Assembly (NCBI GenBank): GCA_002077065.1
Contig: NAJO01000042.1
Location: 62,001-126,000, forward strand
Direction: 5' to 3'
Length of the DNA: 64,000 nt
From: Cryoendolithus antarcticus
Taxonomy: Eukaryota; Ascomycota; Dothideomycetes; Cladosporiales; Cladosporiaceae
Positions 29,140-40,437 of this stretch are shown one piece after another. The notes under the pieces were generated by a model. It saw only the letters and a program-made list of their open reading frames with translations, was not told where the DNA came from and searched no databases. The first letter of the stretch is position 1, and every line of letters begins with the position of its first letter. The translations under genes were made by a program, and so were the position numbers.

Positions 29140-31366
29140 TCAATCCCTTACCTGCCGCCTCTCCATCATAGCCTTCACGCTTCCCTCATTCTCACTCTGG
29201 ATCAACGTGCGCATTCGTCGATCCTCAACCGAACCCGGACCTAGAGTCCGGATCTCGCGGGCCGGATTTCCGGCTACGACAGTGTAGGGCGGAACGTTCT
29301 GCAGAACATCGACGTTAGTGTATGCATAGGTTTTTGGAAGATCTTGTCAGAAGTGAACGTACCTTCGTCACTACCGAGCCAGCGCCAATGACGGCGCCTT
29401 TGCCAATCACCCGATGTGGGAGAATGGTAACGTCGCCCCCGATGAAGCAATCTTCCTCCACTATGATGGCACCGCCGCTGAGACGGCCCTGACTTCCGTT
29501 GCGAGAGCCAGCGTCAACGCTGGCTGTGAGACCGTAGAATTTCACGTTCGGGCCTACGATCGTGCGGTTCCCGATGATGATCTCGCAGGGATCTTGCATG
29601 TAGCAGCCAGCACCAATGACAATGTCGTCGCCGAGGTTGATGTTGTACCCGAAGTCGCAGTTGAAGGGTGTTTCGACGATGGTCCTGTAGCCTATGCGAC
29701 CTGGGCGGATGAGGGTGGGCGAGTTTGACGATACGCCATGGTATTTCTGATTCGTTATTGGTCGTTTGGCGGGGTCTATTACAGCTGAGAAGAAGCGCGA
29801 GCGCTCGTCTGCGCTTACGCCATCCGAGGGGCGGGCGGCATTGTTGTAGCGTTCGACCGCTGCTTTGCACTGATGGCGGTCATCTAGCAGGACGTCGTCG
29901 ATGTAGTGGAGATAGGGTTTCCCTAGGAGCATCTTCTCTTTCTCGGAGCGTTGCCCGGGTATGGTGAAGGGGAGGGAGCCGAGGCGGAGGGCGCGTTGAG
30001 AGCTAGACGTGCCGACGCTTTCGCGGGAGGAGACTGTGGTGCCTGCGCCGGTTTGTGGACGGTATGAGGCGAGGGGTGGGTGCTGCCAGGGCTCTTGCGG
30101 CGGGATGGCATCGTAAGGGTAGCCGCTTATGGGTGTGGGAAGCTGGTTGAAGTCTACAGGTGGGAGCGTCGGTGGGAGATTGACAGGTGGCTGAAGTCCG
30201 TGTGGCCAGGTAGGTGGACCATTCGTCCGCCAAGATTCACGTTGATACGGTGCGCGCGCACTTTTTGGGGAGATAGGCCCGGGTGGTGGCCGATATTGTG
30301 CAGTAGAGCTGGGCGGAGCAGCAGGTGGTGCTGTTGTCCGGCCCCAGTGATCGTAGCGGTTTCCATCGGCAAAGTGAGCGGTTTGGGTGGTCTCGACTTG
30401 CTTTGCTTGGATCTGCAGAGGTCGGGCTGGAGTCACGGCTTTGGAATTTGTAGCTTTCCCACCGTAACCGGCACAGTGAAAGTTGCCTCTCACGCAGTTA
30501 GCACAAGCTGGCTTGGTTTCGTCACACTTCTTCTTCCGACCCCGACATGTGAGACAACCGCTCTTCGTGCGGTTGCTGAAGTTGCGTTTTCGCTTATTGC
30601 CGGTGGAGTCGCCGTAGACATCAGGGCTGTACTCCGTCGATCTTGGAGCGCTGTGATGGTTTGTCTCGTTGTCCTCGGGACTATCTCGAGACGGTGTGGA
30701 CTGGTCTATGGAGTGCAGATGCGTAGCCAGCGACTCGGCCATGTTCGCCTCTGTCTCGGGGCGAACTTGCGGCAGTGGCTGGCGCTGATTCCAAGTAGGG
30801 ACTGGAGTCGGCTCGCTGTTCATGATCAGTACGAAATTAAGAATCATTCAATCATCAGTATCAGCTTACCGGCTAGTGGGAGGGATGTCACCTCGAGTAA
30901 CAGACGACGAGTCGCCATTGACAGTTTCGGTGTGCTGACGATCCTCGACCGAGGGAGTAGCAACATCTTCTTGCTCAATCATTCTTCGTTTGGGAGAGTG
31001 GCTGTCCTCAGTAGACTGTACCTCGCGGCTTGGCTCAACGTGAGAGTCCATCTCAGCGTGCTTTCGTTTCGCACTATCGGGACTCTGTTTGTAGGATGGC
31101 TCAGGCTGCAGGACCGAGTCTGTTCGATCTGCTGCACGCCAGCCCGGCTGAGATGGTACCTCTTGTGTCGTGTATGTCATGCTTGTCGCACTCGAATGAG
31201 AGCGCTCGTTCGACAAGGGTAAGTAAGACTTAGATGGCCCGCGATTCTCGATATTCACTGCAGTAAAGCCGACTGTACTTGTCGGAACCTGCGGCTTCAC
31301 CAGCTTTGATTCAGTACCTTGGCTCGAGGTCGTGGTATCGATCTCCAGCGTAATGGTCTCCCTCAT
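29140..31366 (-). CDS. Zn2Cys6 DNA-binding domain fused to hexapeptide O-acetyltransferase (maltose/galactoside type)
   Basis: Exons are 30870-31366, 29363-30815 and 29140-29298, 702 aa. The first exon is a disordered Ser/Thr/Glu-rich leader. Six cysteines at about 253, 256, 263, 270, 273 and 280 (SGCLTCRGRKKKCDETKPACANC..NFHC) form a complete fungal Zn2Cys6 cluster after a basic NKRKRNF tract. A Pro-rich linker of about 180 residues leads to a maltose O-acetyltransferase domain (about 455-700): LDDRHQC.AAVERYN, FNCDFGYNINLGDDIVIGAGCYMQDPCEIIIGNRTIVGPNVKFYG, then left-handed beta-helix repeats and NVPPYTVVAGNPAREIR. Acetyl-CoA-dependent sugar acetyltransfer is the family reaction. Similar fusions are, as I recall, present in other Pezizomycotina. 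Whether the enzyme is active in the nucleus is unknown. The usual catalytic His lies in the segment before GRLSGG and appears replaced in part. Confidence 0.85.
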
Positions 31367-33850
31367 CTGAGCTGCTCAAAGTCAAGGAATTCGCATGCGA
31401 TAGCACTTCACAGATCCAGTGGCCCAAGAGAGTTCGGATTGGAGATGACGCCTAACCCTTGACCGTCGACTTGTGTCTCTGACGGACGTTCAGTCGACAG
31501 CGCGATTCGAATGCGTCAAGGAGTGTTCCGGATGCTTGCGCTTGGGACTCGCGTCAAGCGCTTGTGCAATTGTCTTGTGAGTTGCCTTCGATTACAGTGA
31601 AGTTCTGCTGAGAGCAGCAATACGGTCTCGCTCTGATTTGCCTTATACAGCCTGCGTCGATGTGTTGTCGACCCAGAAACAGAAGTATTACTCCTACTCC
31701 AATGCGCTAAGCGGCTAAAGAGCGTCTGTAGGCGGCTAGTCTACGTCGCCGTGCTTGTGATCGTGATTCACGACTTCGTAGCAATTGGACTCGAATATTC
31801 CAGTGGAGTACAATACCGCTACAGTGATCACACCAGAGATGTCCAGAGGTCCAGAAGTTCGAGAAGGGGAGGAGGGGACATGTGCAATAGTGGAATAGAG
31901 GAGAACCGCCCGTGCTGGCGCTCACGGTCGCTAAACAGGCCATGCGATCCATGCGGCGGCTAATGATCCGACCAGGCCGCGTCTGGGGGTGTCGTTCATT
32001 GGACGCGAGGCACGGGCACGATGGCAAGGCTCGCTCCGGACGAAGCGTCGATCGCGCTGATGAACGCACAACGGCGATGGCTTCGTGTCACAAGCCGCAG
32101 CGGCAGCGACAAGCAGTATTGCACATGTCGTGGCCCGCACGGATAGCCACCATGCCGTCGCCAGCTAGGCTTCGTGAACAACGTTGATGGGAGCTGCATA
32201 CGATCCCATCCCCTCAGCACTGGTGCTGGCCCCTTATTGGGTCGTCTCACATAGCCCCAACTACGTGCTGCCTGGCGCGGGAGTACATCTGATACACGAC
32301 GAATGATCTACCACTATATGCGCCCGCACATTAACGCCCTCGCCTTGTTAGACCAGTGCTGGCCGTCTCCGCCCGGCGTAACGCTGGACTCTGACCTTCC
32401 TCAATGTGCATGTCTCGCCCTCGTGCAGGCGACTACACGGCCACCCATACCTGCGCTCATGCAGGCCAGTGCAACTATTGGCGACCTGCGCAAGCGCCTG
32501 ACGTTGATCGCCACATGCCTTGGGCCCTTCGACATAAACATCAGCTGACATTCACTTTCATTAGACGCCGCCGTTGCTGCAAGGTCGGAAAGATGTCCCA
32601 CCGGTTGCGTACCGCATAGATTGCATGAACAGGCATCACGAATTGTTGGGCTGTCGAAAGCGATGCACACATGCATCTGAGCCCTTAGCGCCGGAGCTGA
32701 GGACGGGACGGAGAGGCACGTTGTTCAGCTTGGAACTGTCTTCGCGCCGACTCAAGCGATTCGTCGATGAGCTTTCTGAGAAGCATATATAGACGCCGAC
32801 GGCACTGCAACCTCAAGTACATGTCTTGCCTCGACAATTTGGACTTGCTTGGCCTGATAGTTTCTTTCAATGACTTTACTTCAACATGAACGCAGCTGCA
32901 CATGTCTCGGGTGGCACAGCAGGCTCCCCAATGGCCTGCGCTCCCCGTCTCACACTCGCTGGGCCGCTCGGAAAGTCCCATCGAACAGCCGCCAGACTTG
33001 AAATTCCGGGGAACAAGGTCCGCCTGAATGTCTTACTTCGGCTGCACGTAAGCGAGAAAATGCAAGCCGATGGTTTTGGGTTCCGCACCCTGCGGCTGTT
33101 CTGCGGGGCACCGTCATGATTCATTGATATTGTGAATTACATTCTCTACGACTCTGCATACCGAAACAGGGCCGGGGTGCACGCGGCCGCTCTTTTGACC
33201 TGGAGCTTGGAGATCCCGTACCCGATCATCGGGCCGAAAATGCACGGCGTGCAGAGTCGGCCGTAAGGATTGGGCCTTTGCCTTCTACCTCGCCCATGGG
33301 ACTGGACTGCTCAACCTCATGTCAAAGCCGAGTCGACACGTCGCGCAGTGTTCGTCTCTGACGATGAACAGCAGAAGCCCATCGACTTCCAGCGTCAACA
33401 TTTCATTCCAAACGTGTGCCCTTGAATGACAGTAGTTCGTACGACTGTGCCTTGCCCGGCGCGATCTCAGTTCCAAGATCCAGCGCAGAACAGCATTCCT
33501 CCGACATCTGCCCGAGCAGAGACACGAAGTCAGAAGTGACTTCAAGCCTGGAGGCAGGAGGACGCATGGTAAGCTTCGTGGCCTTATGCTACCACATCTT
33601 GGGGAACCGACACCATGGACCCGGCCAGCCCAATGCAAAAGTGACAGGTCTGAGACCTGCACCCGACTGCATTTGGCGATGCAATGCTAAACTTGACTAC
33701 AGCCTTCCAGGAACGAGCTCTTGCACGATAGATGCTTCAACTGCCAGGAAAGCGCTGCTACATAGTACGTCGTGGCTTGTCTCAAAGCAATTGTTCAAAA
33801 CGCAGTCCAAGTCCACTGGAAATTCCTTGTTGCGATTCTCGCGACGCCCA
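31367..33850. other. 2.5-kb intergenic interval, no confident gene
   Basis: All frames are short and overlapping with no recognisable families. This is one of the two largest apparently empty stretches in the window. Confidence 0.5.
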
Positions 33851-35390
33851 TCACAGCCACGAGGATGTCCTCGCTGTCCCAGCGATTCGGTTCGCCCGGC
33901 TCAAGATGTTGCGCTGCTCCTCGATGAATGCCATGGTCCTGGATGCTCTCAGCTTTGCCTCCGGCGCTGCTGATTCGCATTGCAGTATCGCCCATAAAGG
34001 GTACTGGACCATGACAAGCCCGATATCGCGTAAGGGCACCTTTGGAGATCCTTCACTGCTGTGAGCATCACCTAGGAGCCATGGTATCACGTCCAACAGG
34101 CTTTTGACACTCGCGTTCAGGCTCGCAAGCCACGTCATGCAGTTCCCGTCCGAAGAAACCATCAACATAGCTTCTCTTCGACCGTGGAAGCGAAAGAGCA
34201 CATCCATGACCAGCACTTTGCACATGTGCAATAGCATCCAGTTCCTAGCTGCGGGTACATTCGTTGGTACCATCGCCACGGGTCTTACTAGTGATAACTG
34301 TGAGGATATTGTCTCGGGAGATACACAGACTGGCTCTATCCTTGACATCTGACTGCATGCAGCCCAGTACGCTTCCTCTTGGGCCATGAGGCTCTGCAAA
34401 CGGCGAGCGATTTCGCCCCCTGGCGCTGTGCAGTTGGATGCGGCGATGTCTCTGACGTGCAGTGCTCTCAGCGACCGAAGTTCGTTGCACACGTCGCAGA
34501 TGAAGTTCGCCATTCTGACGTCTGTTGGATCACCGGTGACCTGTGCACATGATCGAATGCCGTCGCTGAAGTCAGCCTCAATATCTAGTAGCTGCCGTGC
34601 TTGGATCCTTGGAGCTGCTGCTCGTACCAGCATCATGCTTTGAGGTTGCATCGTCGATTTCTGCATCTCGATCTGGAGCAGCCGGATAATCGCAGTCGTA
34701 TGTATACCAACCGGCGTCGGTCGCCGAATGTAGAGTATCTCAAGTGTGTCGAGTGCAAGTACTGCCGTGAGTAGATCTGAGCTGACACTCGGGAGCTGGC
34801 CTCCTGACCCGTCTAGTAGACGCTGTATCGACTGCAAAGTGGCAAGGTAGGTAGTCACTGCCTTGGTCGCGAAGTCGTTGTGACGTTCAACGACTGCGAG
34901 ATCCGCGTATGCAACTGCTCGTACCGCTGATTGGACGGCATGGCTGTCCTTCCTTGTTCTGTAAATGTCGAAGCTTCCCAGACAAGTGTTCCCAGTGGCC
35001 CATCGTGCGGTGAAGCGGGTGAGCACACGATCTTCCAGGGCCCAGAGCGGAGGTGAGGCAATCACAAAGGTCTGACGTCGCACCTCAATCCATAGTCAGT
35101 GAAGCGATGCTCACGGAAATCTATATACATACCAGATCACTTGTTGAGCTTGACACTGTTGTAGTCAAAGCTGTGTCACTTGGTCCTGTGGCAATGTGCG
35201 TCTCTCCCGTACGTCGTCTTCGGGCTGCAGCTGCGTTGTTCTGATTGACAAATCGAAAAGTTGTGGCTTCTGGGTAGCTGCACTCTAGACCTCTCGTGGA
35301 ACAGCTGCTGCACGTCGGTCGCACCGTATTGCATGGTCTTCGATTAATGTAGAAAGCATCGCATCGTTGTCTTGGTGGCATTGCCTGCAT
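33851..35390 (-). CDS. Zn2Cys6-type transcription regulator with one zinc ligand missing
   Basis: Exons are 35133-35390 and 33851-35083 (or 35071), about 492-496 aa. The intron of about 49 nt has donor GTATGT and two in-phase acceptors 12 nt apart (TTGAG and GTCAG). The N-terminal cluster is C10, F13, C20, C27, C30, C37: exactly the C-x2-C-x6-C-x6-C-x2-C-x6-C spacing, but with Phe (TTC) at the second position, and with few of the usual basic residues between C10 and C20. The remaining region is the poorly conserved helical middle of fungal regulators (VRAVAYADLAVVERHNDFATKAVTTYLATLQSI..., ALDTLEILY). No other lesion is visible. It may no longer bind DNA as a binuclear cluster. It lies next to large empty intervals. 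Confidence 0.75.
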
Positions 35391-35896
35391 AGATTGCGTG
35401 AAACACCTTGCAACAGCTCCATCATGATCCAGTGGAGCTGTTGACCGGCGGTGAGTGTCTTGTCACGTCTACTGAACGGCGATCGTCCAGGCTTCAGCTG
35501 AGTGCGAGTCCACGACATCACTGCGACATCACCAAGAAACTTGGCGACATGAACATTTTCAGAAAGCTTCTCTCAGCCTCGATCGAAATATACATCACCG
35601 AGACCGAGTGCGAAGTATAATGTATACGAGAATATGACTGGTAATCAAATGTCACGAAGTCAATGCTGAGGCTACTGCCAAGCTACTGGGCTAAGTGAAA
35701 AGCTCAGGTGGTAGATGTCTAGAGACGCCCACTCTGATTGTAGCTTGGAAGCTACTAAGGCCCCCTCTCGAGTCGTCTATATCGACATCCTGGCGGTGCC
35801 ACAGCTCTGCATATGAGCCGTACCATCTCCACTCACTGGTCCCTTGCAATGCTAGTCGCCTGTAATCGATGTCGATCTCCTGCGTCGTCACTTTCG
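35391..35896. other. intergenic interval
   Basis: Upstream of the zinc-cluster gene and 3' of the DUF1772 gene. Nothing recognisable is seen. Confidence 0.5.
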
Positions 35897-36367
35897 CTAT
35901 GTCAACGCAGCATACAGCCCCAAAACCCCAGCAACCAAATGCAACGAACCCCTGAAGTAGTTCTGCGTAACCCAAGCCTTCAAAAACTTCACAGCCTCAG
36001 CGTCAATCCCGGGCTTAGCAAGTAGTTCACTGCTCTTACTGATCTCAATCAGCCGATTGATTCCCGGCTTCATGACCACACTCGTCAGCGGTAACGACAA
36101 TGCTGTCAAGATCGCTGCAGTCGTGTAGTAGTTGCGCTTGGTAGGCTGAGTGTACGCGAGGTAGGCGTGTGCGATGATTGCCGTAGAAGCCATAGGGGCG
36201 ATTGTCAAGGCACCAATGTTGAAGACTTTGGCGAAGATCGGGGTCGAGACTGAGGCTGGTTGGTTGTAGAGGTGCGGGATGACGTTTTGGGAGAAGACTG
36301 CGTTGTAGCTGCCGAGAATGAAGCCGCTGGGGATTGCGAGCATCTGGGCGGCGAGTGGGAGGTCCAT
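35897..36367 (-). CDS. DUF1772 (anthrone-oxygenase-like) membrane protein
   Basis: A 156-aa single-exon frame from ATG 36367 (upstream codons start with TTG). Four hydrophobic segments are visible: around MLAIPSGFILGSYNAVF, VFNIGALTIAPMASTAIIAHAYLAY, TTAAILTALSLPLTSVVM and the C-terminal SLHLVAGVLGLYAAL. This is the size and topology of the DUF1772 family, whose members include fungal anthrone oxygenases and many proteins of unknown role. The conserved N-x-x-L/I element after the third helix is present (PGINRLIEI). No polyketide genes lie nearby except possibly the small SnoaL-like gene 1.1 kb away, so a biosynthetic role is not supported. Confidence 0.75.
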   Translation of the reverse strand: MDLPLAAQMLAIPSGFILGSYNAVFSQNVIPHLYNQPASVSTPIFAKVFNIGALTIAPMASTAIIAHAYLAYTQPTKRNYYTTAAILTALSLPLTSVVMKPGINRLIEISKSSELLAKPGIDAEAVKFLKAWVTQNYFRGSLHLVAGVLGLYAALT

Positions 36368-37481
36368 TGCGCCTTCCGTAGAAGGGGGTCTAGGGAAGGA
36401 AGATGTGGAGAGCTGCTCGGCGGGAGGTATTGCTGATTGTAACGGAAGAAGCTTCGTTGTGAAGGCGGGTTTGGTAGACTCATATAAGACGAGGAAGACA
36501 GGAAAGAGCAAGGAAAACGGGAAGCGTGCAAGATATACTCAATGCCTTTTTCCAGCTGCTACCCACTTGATGCGATCAAAGGGCCAGATCATTACGCAGC
36601 CACGCAGCAACTCAGACCCGCTCGGCTTGCATGCGACAATTGCCATCTGGTCTAAATGGCAATCTCCTTGCAATCGGCTCTGAAGAGCTGAGGAGGTGAT
36701 AGGCAGTCGCTTATGAGCATCTAGCTTGCAGGCGCTAGGCCCGAAGAGGCTCTGCATAACGTGGCGTTGCGCTAGGATGTTCCAAACTCTACTCTTTAGC
36801 TCAGCACGGCGTTAGTGTACCGCCGCGGTCGCGGTCAGTGGATTCATCCGCTTGCATGGAGCGATCATCGATGTTAGGAACTGGCTTTACAGTCGAGTGA
36901 TGCTTACCACCGACTTCATGGTTGACTGCGTGTTGAGCACAAATTACGTTCATGCGAAAAGATCGTCCAAGGATCATGCCTTGTGACGAACCACAACTGC
37001 ACTGCATAGTCTGAACGTAGCTCCATAGATACTCAGTCCTCCTAGTATGCCATTGAATTGTGTCTGAAGAGCCTATCATTCACGGCAACTCGAAGCACGA
37101 TGCATGCTCGCTACGGCGTGTTGTGCATGCAGTGTATGCAGCTCGCTCTCATCGGGAGCGTCGAAGGATCCAAAGGCTTTGTTGTCTGGCCGGTCCCCAA
37201 CATCTGCTTCGGTATGCGAGGTTAAAGATCCACTCATCTCTACCTACCTCATGCGGTAGTCGTTGACAGTGACCGGTCTGGCTAATTGGGTCTGGCTGCT
37301 GGGTAGAAGAATCAGTGACTCCCAGCCGTGAATGACTTCACTCTCACATGTCATCCGCACACCTCCAGCAGTCTCCTCTCACGATCTCCAGGATTCCTCA
37401 GCTTCGGTAAGTGTATGGATAATGAAGATGAGACGAAACAATCAACTGACCTCCCTCGGGAAGCCACAAAACATAAACACG
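36368..37481. other. divergent 1.1-kb intergenic interval
   Basis: This lies between the divergent DUF1772 and SnoaL-like genes. No gene is seen in it. It could hold a shared promoter, though at this length that is speculative. Confidence 0.45.
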
Positions 37482-37886
37482 ATGGCCTCAACCGACGCCG
37501 CCACCGCCAATGTTGCCCAGATGCATCGCTTCGTCACCGAAGTCCAGCAGAACGGCAACTTCGACCTGATCAACAAGCTCACCCATAAAGACTTCGTCGA
37601 CCATACCGCAGCTCAGGGCCAGTCGCCCAACATCGATGGCGTCCACTTCATCATGAGGTACATCCACTCGAACATCAAAGACCTTAAGATCGAAATCGTC
37701 CACTGTCTGAGCGATGGCAATGTCGTCGCAACGACCAAGTATCTCCGTGGGACGCAGGTCGGAGATCTCATGGGCAAGCCGGCGACCAATGGACCGATCG
37801 AGCTCAGAATCATGGATTTCATGACTGTCGTCGATGGGCAGTTCAAGGATCATTGGGCGACTGTGAGTGCCATTGAGGACAAGTGA
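37482..37886 (+). CDS. SnoaL-like (NTF2 fold) protein
   Basis: A 134-aa single-exon frame from ATG 37482. It shows the SnoaL/NTF2-like pattern: an N-terminal helix with QQNGNFDLINKLTHKDFVDHTA, then VHFIMRYIHSNIKDLKIEIVHCLSDGNVVATTKYLRGTQVGDLMG...GPIELRIMDFMTVVDGQFKDHWATVSAIE. The aligned His/Asp-rich start (DFVDHTA) and the basic residues of the later strands match polyketide-cyclase-like ester-cyclase proteins. In fungi these are usually of unknown function and not in gene clusters. Codons 1-50 of the longer open frame are upstream leader. Confidence 0.78.
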   Translation: MASTDAATANVAQMHRFVTEVQQNGNFDLINKLTHKDFVDHTAAQGQSPNIDGVHFIMRYIHSNIKDLKIEIVHCLSDGNVVATTKYLRGTQVGDLMGKPATNGPIELRIMDFMTVVDGQFKDHWATVSAIEDK

Positions 37887-38334
37887 TGAAATGCGCCATG
37901 TCCAGATCAGACATAGGATAGAAGAGCATTCCCACCATTAGCCGTGATAGGAACCGTACCATATATTTGCATGTTTCTAGGTAGACTTGTACGCTTTACG
38001 TGACGCTGTTGTGTTCAAGGGTAGATTTCAGCTGGCATCCTATTGTGAAGCTTCCACGGGAAACGCAGCCTGCAGTGATGACTACGACTTCAAGCCAAGC
38101 GTTGAAACTGTGGAATGGCCTCTTGGATGGAAGTAATGCGAAGCAATGGTCGCATCGTGATGTGGAAACAGAATGGAATCCAGATTCTCGAATCCAATGC
38201 CATCTCACTCATTTGGCTTATCTAGGCCCGATCTCGCGCGGACCGAGCCATATCCTCTACCCGTCGATTTTCTTCAGCTGGCAGTACCCCAGTTCTGACG
38301 ACGACCTAAAGGACGCCATCAGTGCTAAGCAAAC
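37887..38334. other. intergenic interval
   Basis: 3' flank of the SnoaL-like gene and promoter of MPP10. Nothing recognisable is seen. Confidence 0.5.
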
Positions 38335-40437
38335 ATGGCAAGCACGTTCCTCAGCACTCTCGAGAGTGCGCCTCATACATTCCTCCAGCCGACCCTCCCG
38401 TTGCATACAGACATACTTGCCTATTTGAAGAACGCCCTTGACCCGATTGCCTCAGAGATCAGTGTAACGCAGCAGCAGCGCCTACAGGATGCGCGCAAGA
38501 AGCGTAAGCGTGGACAGACTGCGCCTGATGAGAGCGTGCTCCAGCTGAAGCAAGTACACGTTGCTGGCTTTGGAGTCGAGCAGGTATGGGAGCAAGCTAG
38601 ACGGGTGATAGATGCGACCCGCAAGGAAGTTGAGCTGGGCATGCTGGAAGCGGGAGCCGAGCAAGACACTCAGCCAGATGTCAGCGGTAGCCAGGAGGAA
38701 GACGAGAGTGTGCTGGGAGAGGAAGGTGTAGACTGGGAGCTCGATGGTGAAGATGTCGACGAAGATGTGCAGTACGATGGCACCTCGGATGCTATGGACG
38801 AGGACCTTGACACGGACGGCGAGATCGTGCAAGATGCATTGGACGAGGATATGGACCTCGACAGTGAAGACGCGGACGACAGACCTGATGAGCCGGGAGA
38901 GGAACTGGTGACCGACAAATTCGGTCTGAACGATGGCTTCTTCTCAATCGATGACTTCAACAAGCAATCTGAGTTTCTCGAGCAGCAAGACGCGCGCGGC
39001 GAGAATGATGGTGCTGCGAGCGACGAGGAGGACGTGGACTGGGATGCTGACCCATACTTGGCCGGAGCCGGTGATGGCGAGGACGGAGCATTGAACGGCG
39101 CAGCTGTCGGAGTAGTCGACGATGACGACGACGATGAGGGAGATGCGGGTGGCTTCGGCGATCCAGATGCACCCAGTGAGGACGAGGAGGACGAATTCGA
39201 AGCTGGCGAGATGGATGATATGGGCGGCATGGGCAACACCAACAACATCATGTATAAAGACTTCTTCGCTCCGCCAGCACAAAAGAAGCGGCCAAACAAG
39301 AAAGGGCGACCGAATCCGCACAACTTTCCTGCCAAGACTGCATCGAATATTAATAGTGCGGCCGAGGTCGACGAGGATGCAGAGGAGACTGAACGTAACA
39401 TGGCTGCCGTGCATCGCGAGCTTTTCGAGGATGAAGAGTCAGAGGAGGAAGAGGAAGAGAACGAGCTTGACCCAGGAGATCCCAAGTCTCGTAAGTCAGC
39501 CCACGAGAGGAGACGGGCGGCCATTGCAGAGGAGATCCGCAAGCTGGAGGCTGCAAACGTTGCAAAGCGTGACTGGACATTGTCTGGTGAGGCAAGAGCT
39601 GCTGATCGGCCGATAAACTCGCTACTAGAAGAGGATCTCGACTTCGAACGAGCTGGCAAGCCTGTGCCTGTCATCACGGCAGAGGTCAGCGAGAGCATTG
39701 AGGAGCTGATCAGACGGCGCATCCTGGCGCAAGACTTTCAGGACATCATCCGCAGACGGCCAAATGATCTTGCTACGGGCAAGGGCCGTCGTGGAAAGCT
39801 CGACTTCGAACTCGATGATAGCAAGAGCAAGAAAGGCTTGGCTGAGGAGTACGAAGAAGAGCATCTTCGCCAGACAGATCCCACGTATGTCGATGCAAAG
39901 GACGAGAAGCTTGCTAAGGAACACAAGGAGATCGAGGCTATGTGGCGCGATATCTCGTCCAAGCTGGACAGTCTGTCATCGTGGCACTTCCGGCCCAAGC
40001 AGCCGACCGCACAGATCGATATTCGAGTCGACGCACCCACGATCACAATGGAAGACGCTCGACCTAGCGCTGGTGGCGACGTCGCCGGCGCAAGCCAGCT
40101 GGCGCCTCAAGAAATCTACAAAGCCGGCGAAGCAGCGAATGGCAGTAACGCTGAAGTTGTCGGCAAGTCTGGCCTGCCTTCGGGTCGCGAAGAGCTGTCT
40201 CGCGAAGACCGCAAGCGCAGACGCCGCCGCGAGAAGGAGAGGATCCGCAAAGCTGGCGGCAATGAGTCGGAGAAGACTGAGAGTAAGGGCGCGAAGGAGA
40301 AGAGGGATGTTGTTAATGATCTGAAGAAGGGTGGAGTCAAGGTGATTGGGAAGAAGGGCGAGATGAAGGATGTCCAGGGGAGGGCTATCAAGGAGGCGGA
40401 GACGGGGTCGCAGGGCGGTTCGAGGTTCAAGTTGTAG
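38335..40437 (+). CDS. MPP10: U3 snoRNP component MPP10
   Basis: A 700-aa intronless frame. N-terminal helical part (STLESAPHTFLQPTLPLHTDILAYLKNALDP), then long acidic tracts (about 110-330, with the usual VTDKFGLNDGFFSIDDFNKQSEFLEQQ). A YKDFFAPPAQKKRPNKKGR block lies around 300-330, and the conserved C-terminal third carries LSGEARAADRPINSLLEEDLDFERAGKPVPVITAEVSESIEELIRRRILAQDFQDIIRR, then SLSSWHFRPKQP and TMEDARPSA..., then QLAPQEIYKA. This is the order of MPP10, which acts with IMP3 and IMP4 in the small-subunit processome to bind U3 RNA. A lysine-rich tail completes it. There is no sign of damage. Confidence 0.93.
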   Translation: MASTFLSTLESAPHTFLQPTLPLHTDILAYLKNALDPIASEISVTQQQRLQDARKKRKRGQTAPDESVLQLKQVHVAGFGVEQVWEQARRVIDATRKEVELGMLEAGAEQDTQPDVSGSQEEDESVLGEEGVDWELDGEDVDEDVQYDGTSDAMDEDLDTDGEIVQDALDEDMDLDSEDADDRPDEPGEELVTDKFGLNDGFFSIDDFNKQSEFLEQQDARGENDGAASDEEDVDWDADPYLAGAGDGEDGALNGAAVGVVDDDDDDEGDAGGFGDPDAPSEDEEDEFEAGEMDDMGGMGNTNNIMYKDFFAPPAQKKRPNKKGRPNPHNFPAKTASNINSAAEVDEDAEETERNMAAVHRELFEDEESEEEEEENELDPGDPKSRKSAHERRRAAIAEEIRKLEAANVAKRDWTLSGEARAADRPINSLLEEDLDFERAGKPVPVITAEVSESIEELIRRRILAQDFQDIIRRRPNDLATGKGRRGKLDFELDDSKSKKGLAEEYEEEHLRQTDPTYVDAKDEKLAKEHKEIEAMWRDISSKLDSLSSWHFRPKQPTAQIDIRVDAPTITMEDARPSAGGDVAGASQLAPQEIYKAGEAANGSNAEVVGKSGLPSGREELSREDRKRRRRREKERIRKAGGNESEKTESKGAKEKRDVVNDLKKGGVKVIGKKGEMKDVQGRAIKEAETGSQGGSRFKL

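Noticed and set aside
35897..37886. DUF1772 plus SnoaL-like genes as part of an aromatic polyketide cluster
   Set aside because: No polyketide synthase or other tailoring gene lies within the window around them; both families also occur widely outside clusters.
38670..39722. 350-codon minus-strand frame in MPP10
   Set aside because: It is a Ser-rich mirror of the acidic tracts of MPP10 (GAN/GAR codons read backwards), a common artefact.
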